In this document: one piece after another, positions 27,043 to 35,009 of the stretch
Numbering within the stretch: position 1 is the first letter of the stretch
Layout of the letters: every line of letters begins with the position of its first letter
Assembly (NCBI RefSeq): GCF_024696245.1
Contig: NZ_JAILGZ010000042.1
Location: forward strand, 1 to 37,421
Length of the DNA stretch: 37,421 nucleotides
Origin: Treponema sp.
GTDB lineage: Bacteria; Spirochaetota; Spirochaetia; Treponematales; Treponemataceae
Direction: 5' to 3'
Translations under genes and position numbers: made by a program
The notes under the pieces: generated by a model
Seen by the model: only the letters and a program-made list of their open reading frames with translations
Told to the model about the DNA's origin: nothing
The model's database searches: none

Positions 27043-28386
27043 TCAAGGCATGGTTGCAAAATCCTGTTTTATTTGTCCAGGCATGCATCCGCTGCACATT
27101 AACATTTTCTTTATCAATGATGGAAAATACCAGGTCAGTCTCTTACGGCTAAAATAACCATGCTGTTCACTGCCATTTTCCTGAATAGCATAAACACCGT
27201 TGTCCCACAAAAGACATGGCATTCCGTAATTTTTCCAGGCAGAAGCAGTAAAATATTCAAACCACTTTAACCTTGCAGAAAGATTTCCCTTATTTGAAGC
27301 TCCCATCTCTCCTATAATTACAGGGATTTTCTTTTCCTTAACATAGTCCCTGTATATAGAAGCAAAAAAAGAATCAAGATAAGAAGCATCTTCAGATGTA
27401 AAGGCCCTGTGGTCACTGCCGTCATACATGGCAAAACCATAAGGTGAATAAGCATGAACAGAAAGTATAAGTCTCTGCTCATCTATAAAATCCTGAGGGA
27501 ATTTAAAATCCTTAAGGTATTCTCCGCTGGCCTGCATTCCCGGAATCATTACAAAACGCTTTTCATTTCCTTTTACAGAACGTACTGCCTTTAAAGCAGC
27601 TTCTTCGTATTCAGTTAAAAGAGCCATTGCCTTTTTACATTCAGCACAATCTGAAGGCATCCACCACTCATGATCCCTTGCAACCTGTCTAGGTTCATTC
27701 ATCAATTCAAAAATCAAGTGTTCATCATATTCAGCAAATTCAAGTGCAATCTGCTTCCATACTTCTGTCAGAAATCTAATGGATTCACTCTTTGCCCTTT
27801 CATCAAGACAGTATCCGCTAATCTTTCTCTTACCATAAGCAACAGCGTCATAACCATAGGAACGGATATTATTTTTATCTCCATTCCAGTAACTTGTCTC
27901 ATAACTGATATTGTCATGATGGGTATTTAAAATTACATACATACCTTCATCAATGGCATAGTCCACAACTTCCTTTACCCTGGCCATCCATTCTTTATCT
28001 ATCTTCATTGTAGAAGAATCCTGAATGTGATTGTGCCAGGTAACAGGAATCCTGATAACATTAAAGCCTGCCTTATGTACGGCACTAATCATTTCTACTG
28101 TAGTTACAGGCTGACCCCAGCAGCTTTCACTTTCAAGCCCCTGACCGTATGCAGAATCAGAATCATTAAAGGCATCAAGAGTATTTCCAAGATTCCATCC
28201 GGCTCCAAGGTGAGATACAAATTTTCCTGCAGGATTATCAGGCATCTTAGCCTTTGCTTTTAATACTTTTTTTTCTTTAACCCTTACATCATCAAAGTCA
28301 GCATTTTTATTCTGACTGGATCTTTTTGCATAAAGCATTCCCGCAGAAAGCAAAACTGTTACCATCAATAAAAATACTTTTTTCAT
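27043..28386 (-). CDS. GH5 endoglucanase-like secreted protein (second GH5)
   Basis: 447 residues. The signal peptide (about 1-20, LLSAGMLYA) lacks a lipobox Cys, so the product is secreted or periplasmic, unlike its three neighbours. A basic linker (21-55) precedes a GH5 domain with GAGWNLGNTLDA, ESCWGQPVTT, IRIPVTWHNH and NTHHD. Acid/base Glu231 is in FELMNEPR, nucleophile Glu360 in IGEMG, and Trp394 in LLWDNG. A 30-residue insertion (about 165-200) and a Cys-containing insert after the acid/base Glu set it apart. ATG 28386 is preferred to the GTG at 28398, which overlaps the previous stop. The gap to the upstream GH5 is 8 nt, so it is co-transcribed. Confidence 0.92.
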   Translation of the reverse strand: MKKVFLLMVTVLLSAGMLYAKRSSQNKNADFDDVRVKEKKVLKAKAKMPDNPAGKFVSHLGAGWNLGNTLDAFNDSDSAYGQGLESESCWGQPVTTVEMISAVHKAGFNVIRIPVTWHNHIQDSSTMKIDKEWMARVKEVVDYAIDEGMYVILNTHHDNISYETSYWNGDKNNIRSYGYDAVAYGKRKISGYCLDERAKSESIRFLTEVWKQIALEFAEYDEHLIFELMNEPRQVARDHEWWMPSDCAECKKAMALLTEYEEAALKAVRSVKGNEKRFVMIPGMQASGEYLKDFKFPQDFIDEQRLILSVHAYSPYGFAMYDGSDHRAFTSEDASYLDSFFASIYRDYVKEKKIPVIIGEMGASNKGNLSARLKWFEYFTASAWKNYGMPCLLWDNGVYAIQENGSEQHGYFSRKRLTWYFPSLIKKMLMCSGCMPGQIKQDFATMP

Positions 28387-28394
28387 TTTTCCAC

Positions 28395-29537
28395 TCACTC
28401 TTGTCTTGCAAAGATTTCATAAAGTTCAGGATAAGAAGAATTAAACCTGCACTTATACCTGTCATACCATGGATAGGAACACTGAATATCCCAGACCATT
28501 GGACACATATATCCATTGTTCCTGCAGATATCTACAAAGCTCTGTAAAAACAAATTCCAGCCTTCCTTTACATGAGGGGCAATACTGTCACTTTCGCAGG
28601 CCGAAAATTCCCCAAAGACAACAGGGACACCTGCACTGGTAAACTTTTCCATTTTAGCAAGCTGACTTTCCATCAGGGCATAATCGTCTTCACTTCCCCA
28701 GTCCCACTGAACACTACCCCAGTCTGCATCTTCCCACAGGCCGCAGTAAGTCCAGGGAGTATAATAATGAACAGAAAGCATAAGATGATTTTCTACAGTA
28801 TCCTCAGGCATTACAAAACGACTGTCACAGGTTTTATTAATATCAGTATTTATGCCTGCAATAAGAAGAAGACGCTTATCGTTATTTCCGCCGGACGCCC
28901 TTATAAGATTTACAAAAGACTGGTTTATATCTGTATTTGATATTTCATATTCACTGTCGCTGTCACCTTCCAGTTCTTCATTGGCATTTTCAAAAATAAG
29001 TTTTTCAGGATAATCCTTATAATGTTCTGCAATCTGAGTCCACAGGGAAGAATAAATGGCAGCAGCCTTTTCCCTTTTACTTTCTGAATCTGAATAAAAA
29101 TCAGACCACCAGCCACCATCCCAGTGAATGTTAATAATGCAGTACATGTCACAGGCAAGAACATAAGAAACAATTTCATCAACCCGGTTAATCCAGTTTT
29201 GAGAAATCTTATAACTGCCATTAGTTTTACTTACAGAAGTTACTCCGTTTGTATACCAGGCAACAGGAACCCTTACACTGTCAAAGCCGCATTCCTTTAC
29301 ACCCTGAATCATCTGATATGTTGTAACCGGTGCACCCCATGCTGTTTCTCCACCTGTAGCTTCAAGAGTATTACCCAGGTTCCAGCCATTCCCCATCTGG
29401 GCAACAGCTTCTGTAGCTGTAATATCGGTAAAAGTCATGTCAAAAGACTGGCAGTCTCCGGAAGAAGTCAGCTGCTTCATTTCGCCGCAGGAAACAATAA
29501 AGAGAGAAAGAAAAATTAAAAGCAGAAAGTCTTTCAT
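28395..29537 (-). CDS. GH5 endoglucanase-like lipoprotein (first gene of the operon)
   Basis: 380 residues. Signal and lipobox FIVSC (Cys17), a short spacer, then GH5 (about 45-380): GNGWNLGNTLEA, ETAWGAPVTT, VRVPVAW. Acid/base Glu187 is in FENANEE and nucleophile Glu310 in FGEFS. The usual NxHHD after strand 3 reads NIHWDGGWW, with Trp139 in place of the second His, and the Pro after the acid/base Glu is Glu. The barrel-end Trp is MVWD (349). These changes suggest altered substrate preference. It is first in the minus-strand glucan operon; a 19-bp dyad lies 12-30 nt upstream of its ATG. The ribosome site is weak (GGA). Confidence 0.9.
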   Translation of the reverse strand: MKDFLLLIFLSLFIVSCGEMKQLTSSGDCQSFDMTFTDITATEAVAQMGNGWNLGNTLEATGGETAWGAPVTTYQMIQGVKECGFDSVRVPVAWYTNGVTSVSKTNGSYKISQNWINRVDEIVSYVLACDMYCIINIHWDGGWWSDFYSDSESKREKAAAIYSSLWTQIAEHYKDYPEKLIFENANEELEGDSDSEYEISNTDINQSFVNLIRASGGNNDKRLLLIAGINTDINKTCDSRFVMPEDTVENHLMLSVHYYTPWTYCGLWEDADWGSVQWDWGSEDDYALMESQLAKMEKFTSAGVPVVFGEFSACESDSIAPHVKEGWNLFLQSFVDICRNNGYMCPMVWDIQCSYPWYDRYKCRFNSSYPELYEIFARQE

Positions 29538-29548
29538 AAAACAATCCG

Positions 29549-29567
29549 TGCAAAAATATTTTCAGCA
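29549..29567. promoter_or_regulatory. Candidate 19-bp dyad operator before the glucanase operon
   Basis: TGCAAAAATATTTTCAGCA is symmetric at 15 of 19 positions (TGC..AAAATATTTT..GCA). It sits 12-30 nt upstream of the first GH5 start, where a repressor could block transcription. No regulator gene is present to pair it with. Confidence 0.4.
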
Positions 29568-29676
29568 TAAATGATAAAAGCCATCCTGCTATAAAAAAAC
29601 ATGAGTTTTTAAATAAAAAAACTTTTTTTTTAGCAAAACGTGGGGAATTCTGCCAAACAGTTAAATATATATATAT

Positions 29677-31005
29677 GTGAAACACTATCCTGTAAAATAC
29701 ATTCTCATAATTCTCTGCATACTGAATCAAAAACTGCCTGACCTGAATGCAGAAAAAAATTTTATACGGAGCCTGAATATTCAGACAGGAATATCAGATT
29801 CCTTTTCAGATTCAAAAAAAGAGCATCAGCTTACCTGGGATTCAGGATTTAAACTGACAAGCCTGCCCTTTACCCTGACAGCTTTTTACGGCAAAGAAGA
29901 TTTCCGCTGGGGAATTGAAAGCCGGATTAATCAGAAGTATCTTTTTTTTGACACAAAAATACTGGCCGGTTTTCTAAAACATTCAGGAGCAGTCTCCAGA
30001 TTAAAATCCCCTCTGCCAGCATCTTTTTCTCCATTAAAAAGCCCCCTCCTGCCCTCCCAGGGAATTACATCATCACTGCCGGGCCTTAACGGAAGCTGCA
30101 GGGAATTCTCTACTGCAATTTATTTTTCTCCGGGAACGCTCAGCCGTCATTTTCCTTCAATCCAGGCAGCCTTTATTCCTCATAAGGAATTTTTCTTTAA
30201 CCTGAATAAAAACCTGCCCTTTTTCTTTAAAGGAAACCTTACTGCGGGAATTACAGGGGGCCTCTTCCGCCATGGTTATAAAGCCACAAGCCAGTGGTTT
30301 TTAAAAAGACTTCCATATAAAGAGGACTATTATGGAGCCGGAGAAATTTTATTAAATATAAACCTGCCTGCCATAAAAAGTTCAGCAGCCTTCAGTATTT
30401 TTCAAAACCCCTTTGGCACCCCGGCAAAAGCCCTAACCCTGACAGATTCCCTGATTCTGGAAAACTTTACCCTTAATGCACTTTTATATTTTGCTGATGA
30501 AGATTTAATTTCTGCATCCTCAAGCCAGAGCCTTACAAAAATGGAATTAAAAATTAATCCCCAGTATCTTTTTACTATTAAAAATGCTCAGCTTAACACA
30601 GGCCTGTCCCTGGAAAAAACTTACAGCCCAAGTCCCTCTTCCTCTATAAAAGCAGCCCTTCAATTAACTGCAGAAAAAAGAAAAGCCTCCCTTACTTTTA
30701 GCCGCAGCCGGCAAAAGAAAAAGGCATCTTACAGCAGCAGGCTTTTACTTACAGTTCCGGTCCTTAAAATAAAAAATTCAATTTCCTTTCTATATAAATA
30801 CTCAGACTCAAAGGAAAACATTTCTTTTAGTCACAGCATCTCTGCCCCGGGCTGCCCACTGACTACTGCCGGAATGTCCTTTGCTTCTGACATAAGGCCG
30901 GCAGAAAACCAGAGAATAAAAATATGGATGCAGTTTAACCTTGCCTTTAAACGGATAAAGGTAAACGGTAAAGTCTCTTTTTCTTTTTCCGGAGATTTTC
31001 TATAA
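29677..31005 (+). CDS. Predicted outer-membrane beta-barrel protein, function unknown
   Basis: 442 residues, no family recognised. An N-terminal hydrophobic segment (about 8-17, YILIILCILN) with a possible cleavage site near LNA (23-25) suggests export. The rest shows many short alternating hydrophobic/polar strands separated by Ser/Lys-rich turns, and ends in aromatic FSFSGDFL, as outer-membrane barrels do. No in-frame ATG exists near the front; GTG 29677 is the only sensible start and lacks a ribosome site, lying directly after an (AT)6 run. It is divergent from the cellulase operon across 139 nt, so a role as a porin for glucan fragments is plausible but only inferred. No terminator is seen after it. 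Confidence 0.62.
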   Translation: MKHYPVKYILIILCILNQKLPDLNAEKNFIRSLNIQTGISDSFSDSKKEHQLTWDSGFKLTSLPFTLTAFYGKEDFRWGIESRINQKYLFFDTKILAGFLKHSGAVSRLKSPLPASFSPLKSPLLPSQGITSSLPGLNGSCREFSTAIYFSPGTLSRHFPSIQAAFIPHKEFFFNLNKNLPFFFKGNLTAGITGGLFRHGYKATSQWFLKRLPYKEDYYGAGEILLNINLPAIKSSAAFSIFQNPFGTPAKALTLTDSLILENFTLNALLYFADEDLISASSSQSLTKMELKINPQYLFTIKNAQLNTGLSLEKTYSPSPSSSIKAALQLTAEKRKASLTFSRSRQKKKASYSSRLLLTVPVLKIKNSISFLYKYSDSKENISFSHSISAPGCPLTTAGMSFASDIRPAENQRIKIWMQFNLAFKRIKVNGKVSFSFSGDFL

Positions 31006-31059
31006 AAAATTGAAATCCTTAGAATTATTTACTTTTCTTTCCCAACTTGACGAAAACTG

Positions 31060-31088
31060 TTGAAATAAAGGCTGTTTTTCTTTATAAT
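31060..31088 (+). promoter_or_regulatory. Strong sigma-70-type promoter of the EF-G gene
   Basis: TTGAAA (31060-31065), a 17-nt spacer and a consensus TATAAT (31083-31088). The leader is about 37 nt and contains GAGAGG before the ATG. Confidence 0.82.
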
Positions 31089-31131
31089 CACCCAAATAAC
31101 TATCGCAAACTTTTTTAGAGAGGTAAACAAT

Positions 31132-33231
31132 ATGGCTTTTGATATTACTAAAGTACGTAATATCGGTATCAGTGCCCACATTGACTCTGGTAAAACAACC
31201 ACATCAGAACGCATTTTGTTCTACTGTAACAAGATTCACCAGATTCACGAAGTTCATGGAAAAGATGGTGTTGGCGCTGTAATGGATTCTATGGATTTGG
31301 AACGTGAAAGAGGTATCACAATTCAGTCAGCAGCTACACAGGTTCAATGGAAGGATATCACAATCAACCTTATCGACACACCGGGACACGTTGACTTTAC
31401 TGTAGAAGTTGAACGTTCACTTCGCGTTCTTGACGGCGCTATTATGATTCTTTGTGCCGTTGCAGGTGTTCAGTCTCAGTCAATTACTGTAGACCGCCAG
31501 CTTAAACGCTATCATGTACCACGCGTTGCTTTCGTTAACAAATGTGACAGACAGGGTGCAAATCCTTTAAGAGTATGTCAGCAGCTTCGCGATAAACTTG
31601 GTCTTAACGCTTATATGGTAGAACTTCCAATCGGACTCGAAGATAAACTTCAGGGTGTTGTTGATTTAATTGCTATGAAAGCATATTACTTCGAAGGTAA
31701 TGACGGTGAAGTAGTAAGAGTTGCAGAAATTCCTGGTGAACTCGTTGAACAGGCTAAAGAAAAAAGAACAATTCTCCTTGATGCAGCTTCTAACTTTGAT
31801 GATGATTTAATGGAACTTCTTCTTGAAGGCGATTATGACAATGTTCCTGAAGATAAAATTATTGAAGCTATCAGAAAGGGAACTTTAGCTGAACAGTTTG
31901 TTCCTGTATTCTGTGGTTCAGCACACATGAACAAAGGTATTCAGCCTTTACTTGATGGTGTTGAACGCTACTTGCCTAACCCAACAGAAGTACACAACTA
32001 TGGTCTTGATAGAGATAATAACGAAGCTGAAGTTGAACTCTTTAACACAGCAGACAAACCTTGTGTTGCCCTTGCATTCAAGCTTGATGACGGACAGTTT
32101 GGTCAGTTAACATATGTTCGTATCTATCAGGGTAAAATTGTTAAAGGTGATGAACTTTACAATGTTCGTGCTCAGAAAAAATTCAAAGTAGGTCGTATCG
32201 TCCGAATGAATGCTGCAGCAATGGAAGATATTAACGAAGGTATGCCAGGTGATATCATTGCACTCTTTGGTGTTGATTGCGCTTCTGGTGATACATTCTG
32301 TGGCGGCGGATTAAACATCGCTATGACTTCTATGTTCGTTCCTAACCCAGTTATTTCTGAAGCTATTCAGCCAAAGAACAAGTCAGATGCAGCTAACATG
32401 GCTAAGGCTCTTAACAGATTTACAAAAGAAGACCCAACATTCCAGACATACGTTGATCCTGAATCAAATCAGACAATCATTAAGGGAATGGGAGAACTTC
32501 ACCTTGCAGTTTACGTAGAAAGAATGAAGCGTGAATACAAATGCGAAGTAGAAGTTTCACAGCCAGAAGTAGCTTACCGTGAATCAATTACACAGAGAGC
32601 TGACTTTAACTATACACACAAAAAACAGACTGGTGGTTCTGGTCAGTACGGTCGTGTTGCAGGTTTCATGGAACCAGATACAGAAAAAGATTACGAATTT
32701 ATTGACTCTATCAAGGGAGGTGCTATTCCTAACGAATACATTCCTTCTTGCGATAAGGGATTCAAGAAAGCTATGGAAAAGGGTTCTCTTATTGGTGCTC
32801 CTGTTGTTGGTGTTAAATGTACAATCAATGATGGTCAGTATCACCCTGTAGACTCTTCAGACATCGCATTCCAGACAGCAGCTATTGGTGCTTTCCGTGA
32901 AGGTTATGCAAAGGCTAAGCCAGTTATCCTTGAACCAATTATGAAAGTTCAGATTGCAGGACCTACAGAATTCCAGGGTAATATGTTTGGTTTGATAAAT
33001 CAGAGACGTGGTGTTATAATAGATTCATCAGATGAAGCTGGTAACTCTACTGTTAACGCAGAAGTACCTCTTTCAGAAATGTTCGGATTCTCTACAATTC
33101 TCCGTTCTTCTACACAAGGAAAAGCTGAATTTACAATGGAATTCGAAAAGTATGGTAAGGTTCCTAACGCTGTAGCAGATGAGCTTATTAAAGCTTATGC
33201 TGAAAAGAAAAAGGCTGGTTTAACAAAATAA
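31132..33231 (+). CDS. fusA: Elongation factor G, spdEFG1/mitochondrial-EFG1 type
   Basis: 699 residues, standard EF-G size. This GTPase moves tRNAs and mRNA through the ribosome. The G domain has P-loop AHIDSGKT (15-22), [18 protein letters not shown] and NKCD; domains II to V follow, including [11 protein letters not shown] and the [14 protein letters not shown] end. AHIDSGKTT (not AHIDAGKTT), [13 protein letters not shown] and [12 protein letters not shown] are signatures of the EFG1 lineage shared by spirochaetes, planctomycetes and mitochondria, not of canonical bacterial EF-G. It has its own promoter. The next gene follows after a hairpin. Expression is probably high, judging from the promoter. 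Confidence 0.96.
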   Translation: MAFDITKVRNIGISAHIDSGKTTTSERILFYCNKIHQIHEVHGKDGVGAVMDSMDLERERGITIQSAATQVQWKDITINLIDTPGHVDFTVEVERSLRVLDGAIMILCAVAGVQSQSITVDRQLKRYHVPRVAFVNKCDRQGANPLRVCQQLRDKLGLNAYMVELPIGLEDKLQGVVDLIAMKAYYFEGNDGEVVRVAEIPGELVEQAKEKRTILLDAASNFDDDLMELLLEGDYDNVPEDKIIEAIRKGTLAEQFVPVFCGSAHMNKGIQPLLDGVERYLPNPTEVHNYGLDRDNNEAEVELFNTADKPCVALAFKLDDGQFGQLTYVRIYQGKIVKGDELYNVRAQKKFKVGRIVRMNAAAMEDINEGMPGDIIALFGVDCASGDTFCGGGLNIAMTSMFVPNPVISEAIQPKNKSDAANMAKALNRFTKEDPTFQTYVDPESNQTIIKGMGELHLAVYVERMKREYKCEVEVSQPEVAYRESITQRADFNYTHKKQTGGSGQYGRVAGFMEPDTEKDYEFIDSIKGGAIPNEYIPSCDKGFKKAMEKGSLIGAPVVGVKCTINDGQYHPVDSSDIAFQTAAIGAFREGYAKAKPVILEPIMKVQIAGPTEFQGNMFGLINQRRGVIIDSSDEAGNSTVNAEVPLSEMFGFSTILRSSTQGKAEFTMEFEKYGKVPNAVADELIKAYAEKKKAGLTK

Positions 33232-33274
33232 ATTAGTCTGGACTCCTGAATTACAGTGCTTAGTCCATTAGTAT

Positions 33275-33305
33275 AAAACCTCAGGAAGAAATTCTTGGGG
33301 TTTTT
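33275..33305 (+). terminator. Terminator or attenuator hairpin between EF-G and the P-loop gene
   Basis: AAAACCTCAGGAA (33275-33287), a GAAA loop, and TTCTTGGGGTTTT (33292-33304) form a 13-bp stem with G-U pairs ending in a T5 run. It lies 22 nt before the next ATG. Upstream TCCTGA (33244-33249) could pair with TCAGGA (33281-33286) in its left arm, giving a competing structure. Confidence 0.75.
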
Positions 33306-33327
33306 AATTGCAAGAAGGGGGAGATTT

Positions 33328-34008
33328 ATGGCAAAACAAGAACTTTATGAAAAAAGTCCAATTCGTGCATTTGATGAAGTTTCAAATGGCGGCTTAAAAG
33401 CTGGTGAATTAGGATTAGTAACTGCAAAAAAAGGATTGGGTAAAACATCTGTATTAGTACAATTCGGTATGGACACCCTTCTTAACGGAAAGCAATTAGT
33501 GCATGTTTCTTTCGATCAGCACTCAGAAAATGTTATTTCATGGTACGATGGAATTTTCTCTGAAATTGCTAAGAAAAAGACAATTTCTAATGCTCAGGAA
33601 GTAAAAGAACAAATTCTTAAGAACAGAACAATTCTTAACTTTAACCAGGACAATTTTAATCTGGAAAAAGTTGTTAATACATTAAACGCTTTAAAAGCAG
33701 GTGGAATTGCTGTTGCTGGTGTTGTAATTGATAATGTAGACTTTTCAAAAGTAAAAGAATCTGACGTTCAGGTTGTAGCTGCTTATGCAAAAGCAACAAA
33801 GTCAAAGGTTTGGATGAGTGCAACTGTTACAAGCGATAAATTAGAGGATTCAGCTCCAAAAGCTATTCTTCCATATTTCTCTGCTGTACTTCACTTGTCT
33901 TCAAAAGCTTCTGTAACTCAACTTTCTATTTTGAAGATGGGAAAGAACACTGACCTTTCAACAAACTTGAAGCTTGATTCAAAATCATTGCTTATTACAA
34001 CTAAATAA
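33328..34008 (+). CDS. RecA/KaiC-like P-loop protein, function unknown
   Basis: 226 residues, soluble. It resembles the RecA/DnaB/KaiC ATPase core: AFDEVSNGGLKAGELGLVTAKKGLGKTSVLVQFGMD matches the 'target-binding loop, Walker A' opening. The P-loop is AKKGLGKT-S (33-41) with Ala in place of the first Gly. Walker B-like GVVIDNVDF ends at Asp135, and ATVTSDK may be a sensor segment. The length covers one RecA core only, with no extra domain. ATG 33328 has a strong GGGGGAG site; longer reading would start inside the upstream hairpin. It follows EF-G by 96 nt and ends at its own terminator, so it is likely expressed by read-through. Leucine is often TTA/TTG here, unlike the CTT-rich genes to the left. 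Confidence 0.72.
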   Translation: MAKQELYEKSPIRAFDEVSNGGLKAGELGLVTAKKGLGKTSVLVQFGMDTLLNGKQLVHVSFDQHSENVISWYDGIFSEIAKKKTISNAQEVKEQILKNRTILNFNQDNFNLEKVVNTLNALKAGGIAVAGVVIDNVDFSKVKESDVQVVAAYAKATKSKVWMSATVTSDKLEDSAPKAILPYFSAVLHLSSKASVTQLSILKMGKNTDLSTNLKLDSKSLLITTK

Positions 34009-34036
34009 GGATATTCTATAGTTTTGTTTAGTTTAT

Positions 34037-34076
34037 AAAATGGCTCAAGGCAAATCGCTTTGGGTCATTTTTTTTT
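34037..34076 (+). terminator. Rho-independent terminator after the P-loop gene
   Basis: A 15-bp stem pairs 34037-34051 with 34057-34071 (several G-U pairs) around a 5-nt loop, with a T run to 34076. Confidence 0.88.
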
Positions 34077-34092
34077 GTATAAACGGTTTAAT

Positions 34093-34149
34093 GTCGAGTT
34101 ATGTTACTAAATAACAAACCATAAAGTGGTTTCGACTAAGCTCAACCAC
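34093..34149. repeat. REP-like palindromic element upstream of the acyltransferase gene
   Basis: GTGGTT (34126-34131) and AACCAC (34144-34149) flank a 12-nt loop TCGACTAAGCTC; GTCGA at 34093 is also complementary to TCGAC at 34132. TTTCGAC-N-AAGCTCAACCACC-like palindromes occur as dispersed intergenic repeats in many bacteria. Only one copy is present here, so repetition is not shown. Confidence 0.5.
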
Positions 34150-34174
34150 CGCATAAAACTTAAAGAGGGTAAAA

Positions 34175-35005
34175 ATGAATAGTAAGATTTGTGAACATAT
34201 TGTGAACGAAGGAACTTATATTCCGGAAACAGATACGGTTTTCCCGGAGAAGCCTGATACACCGCTTTGGAATCCACCTTTAATAAAACAGCTTACATTT
34301 GACAAAAACTATCCATTTTTTGATAAATCCTTTAAGGCGAGGTTAATGAATATTCTTACTTATATAGGAATATTTACAATTGTATTTCCTCTGAATACTA
34401 TTCGCTATGGGCTGAAAATAAAGGGAAGAAACAATTTAAAGAAATGCAGAAAATATTTTAGAAACGGTGCCATGACAATTGCAAATCATGTGTATCGCTG
34501 GGACTATTTAGCAGTTTTACAGGCAGTTAAATACAGAAGAATGTGGTTTCCTGCTAAAACAAGAAATATTTTAACAAGTGACGGAAATATTATCCGTTTT
34601 GCAGGCGGCATTCCTATCCCAGAAGACATAAGTGTAATAAGAAATTTCAATGATGCATTTGATTACCTGCACTCAAAGAAAAAATGGTTTCATGTTTTTC
34701 CTGAAAGCTGCCGCTGGGATTTTTACGAACCAATCAGACCGTTTAGGAAAGGTGCTTTTTCTATAGCATACAAATACAATCTCCCGATAATTCCTATGGT
34801 TTTTTCATACAGGAAACCTTCCGGCTTATATAAACTTTTTGGAGTAAAACATCCTCTCCTAACCTTAACTATAGGAGAAGTACAGTTTTTTGATAAGTCA
34901 TTACGAAGAAGTGAAGCTATTAATTTAATGAGAAAAAAATGCCACGAAGAAATGGTAAAAAACGCCGGAATAAGCTCAAATTGCTGGGAATACGCCGGGG
35001 ATTAA
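34175..35005 (+). CDS. PlsC-like acyltransferase (1-acylglycerol-3-phosphate acyltransferase family)
   Basis: 276 residues. The LPLAT/PlsC motif HX4D is His105-Asp110 in NHVYRWD, preceded by a hydrophobic membrane segment (about 58-76, LMNILTYIGIFTIVFPLNT). Motif III-like FPES (175-178) replaces the common EGTR, and IIPMVF is the fourth block. Members transfer acyl chains to lysophospholipids or similar acceptors at the inner membrane. A GAGGG site precedes ATG 34175. The gene is convergent with the HAD/GH3-synthetase pair, 4 nt from the HAD stop. The acceptor is unknown; a role in phospholipid or glycolipid synthesis is the conservative reading. Confidence 0.8.
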   Translation: MNSKICEHIVNEGTYIPETDTVFPEKPDTPLWNPPLIKQLTFDKNYPFFDKSFKARLMNILTYIGIFTIVFPLNTIRYGLKIKGRNNLKKCRKYFRNGAMTIANHVYRWDYLAVLQAVKYRRMWFPAKTRNILTSDGNIIRFAGGIPIPEDISVIRNFNDAFDYLHSKKKWFHVFPESCRWDFYEPIRPFRKGAFSIAYKYNLPIIPMVFSYRKPSGLYKLFGVKHPLLTLTIGEVQFFDKSLRRSEAINLMRKKCHEEMVKNAGISSNCWEYAGD

Positions 35006-35009
35006 AAAC

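Noticed and set aside
29603-29634. AT-only hairpin followed by a T run upstream of the barrel gene, as a terminator
   Set aside because: The stem has only AT pairs apart from one end, and no plus-strand gene lies upstream to terminate; it is probably a product of AT richness.
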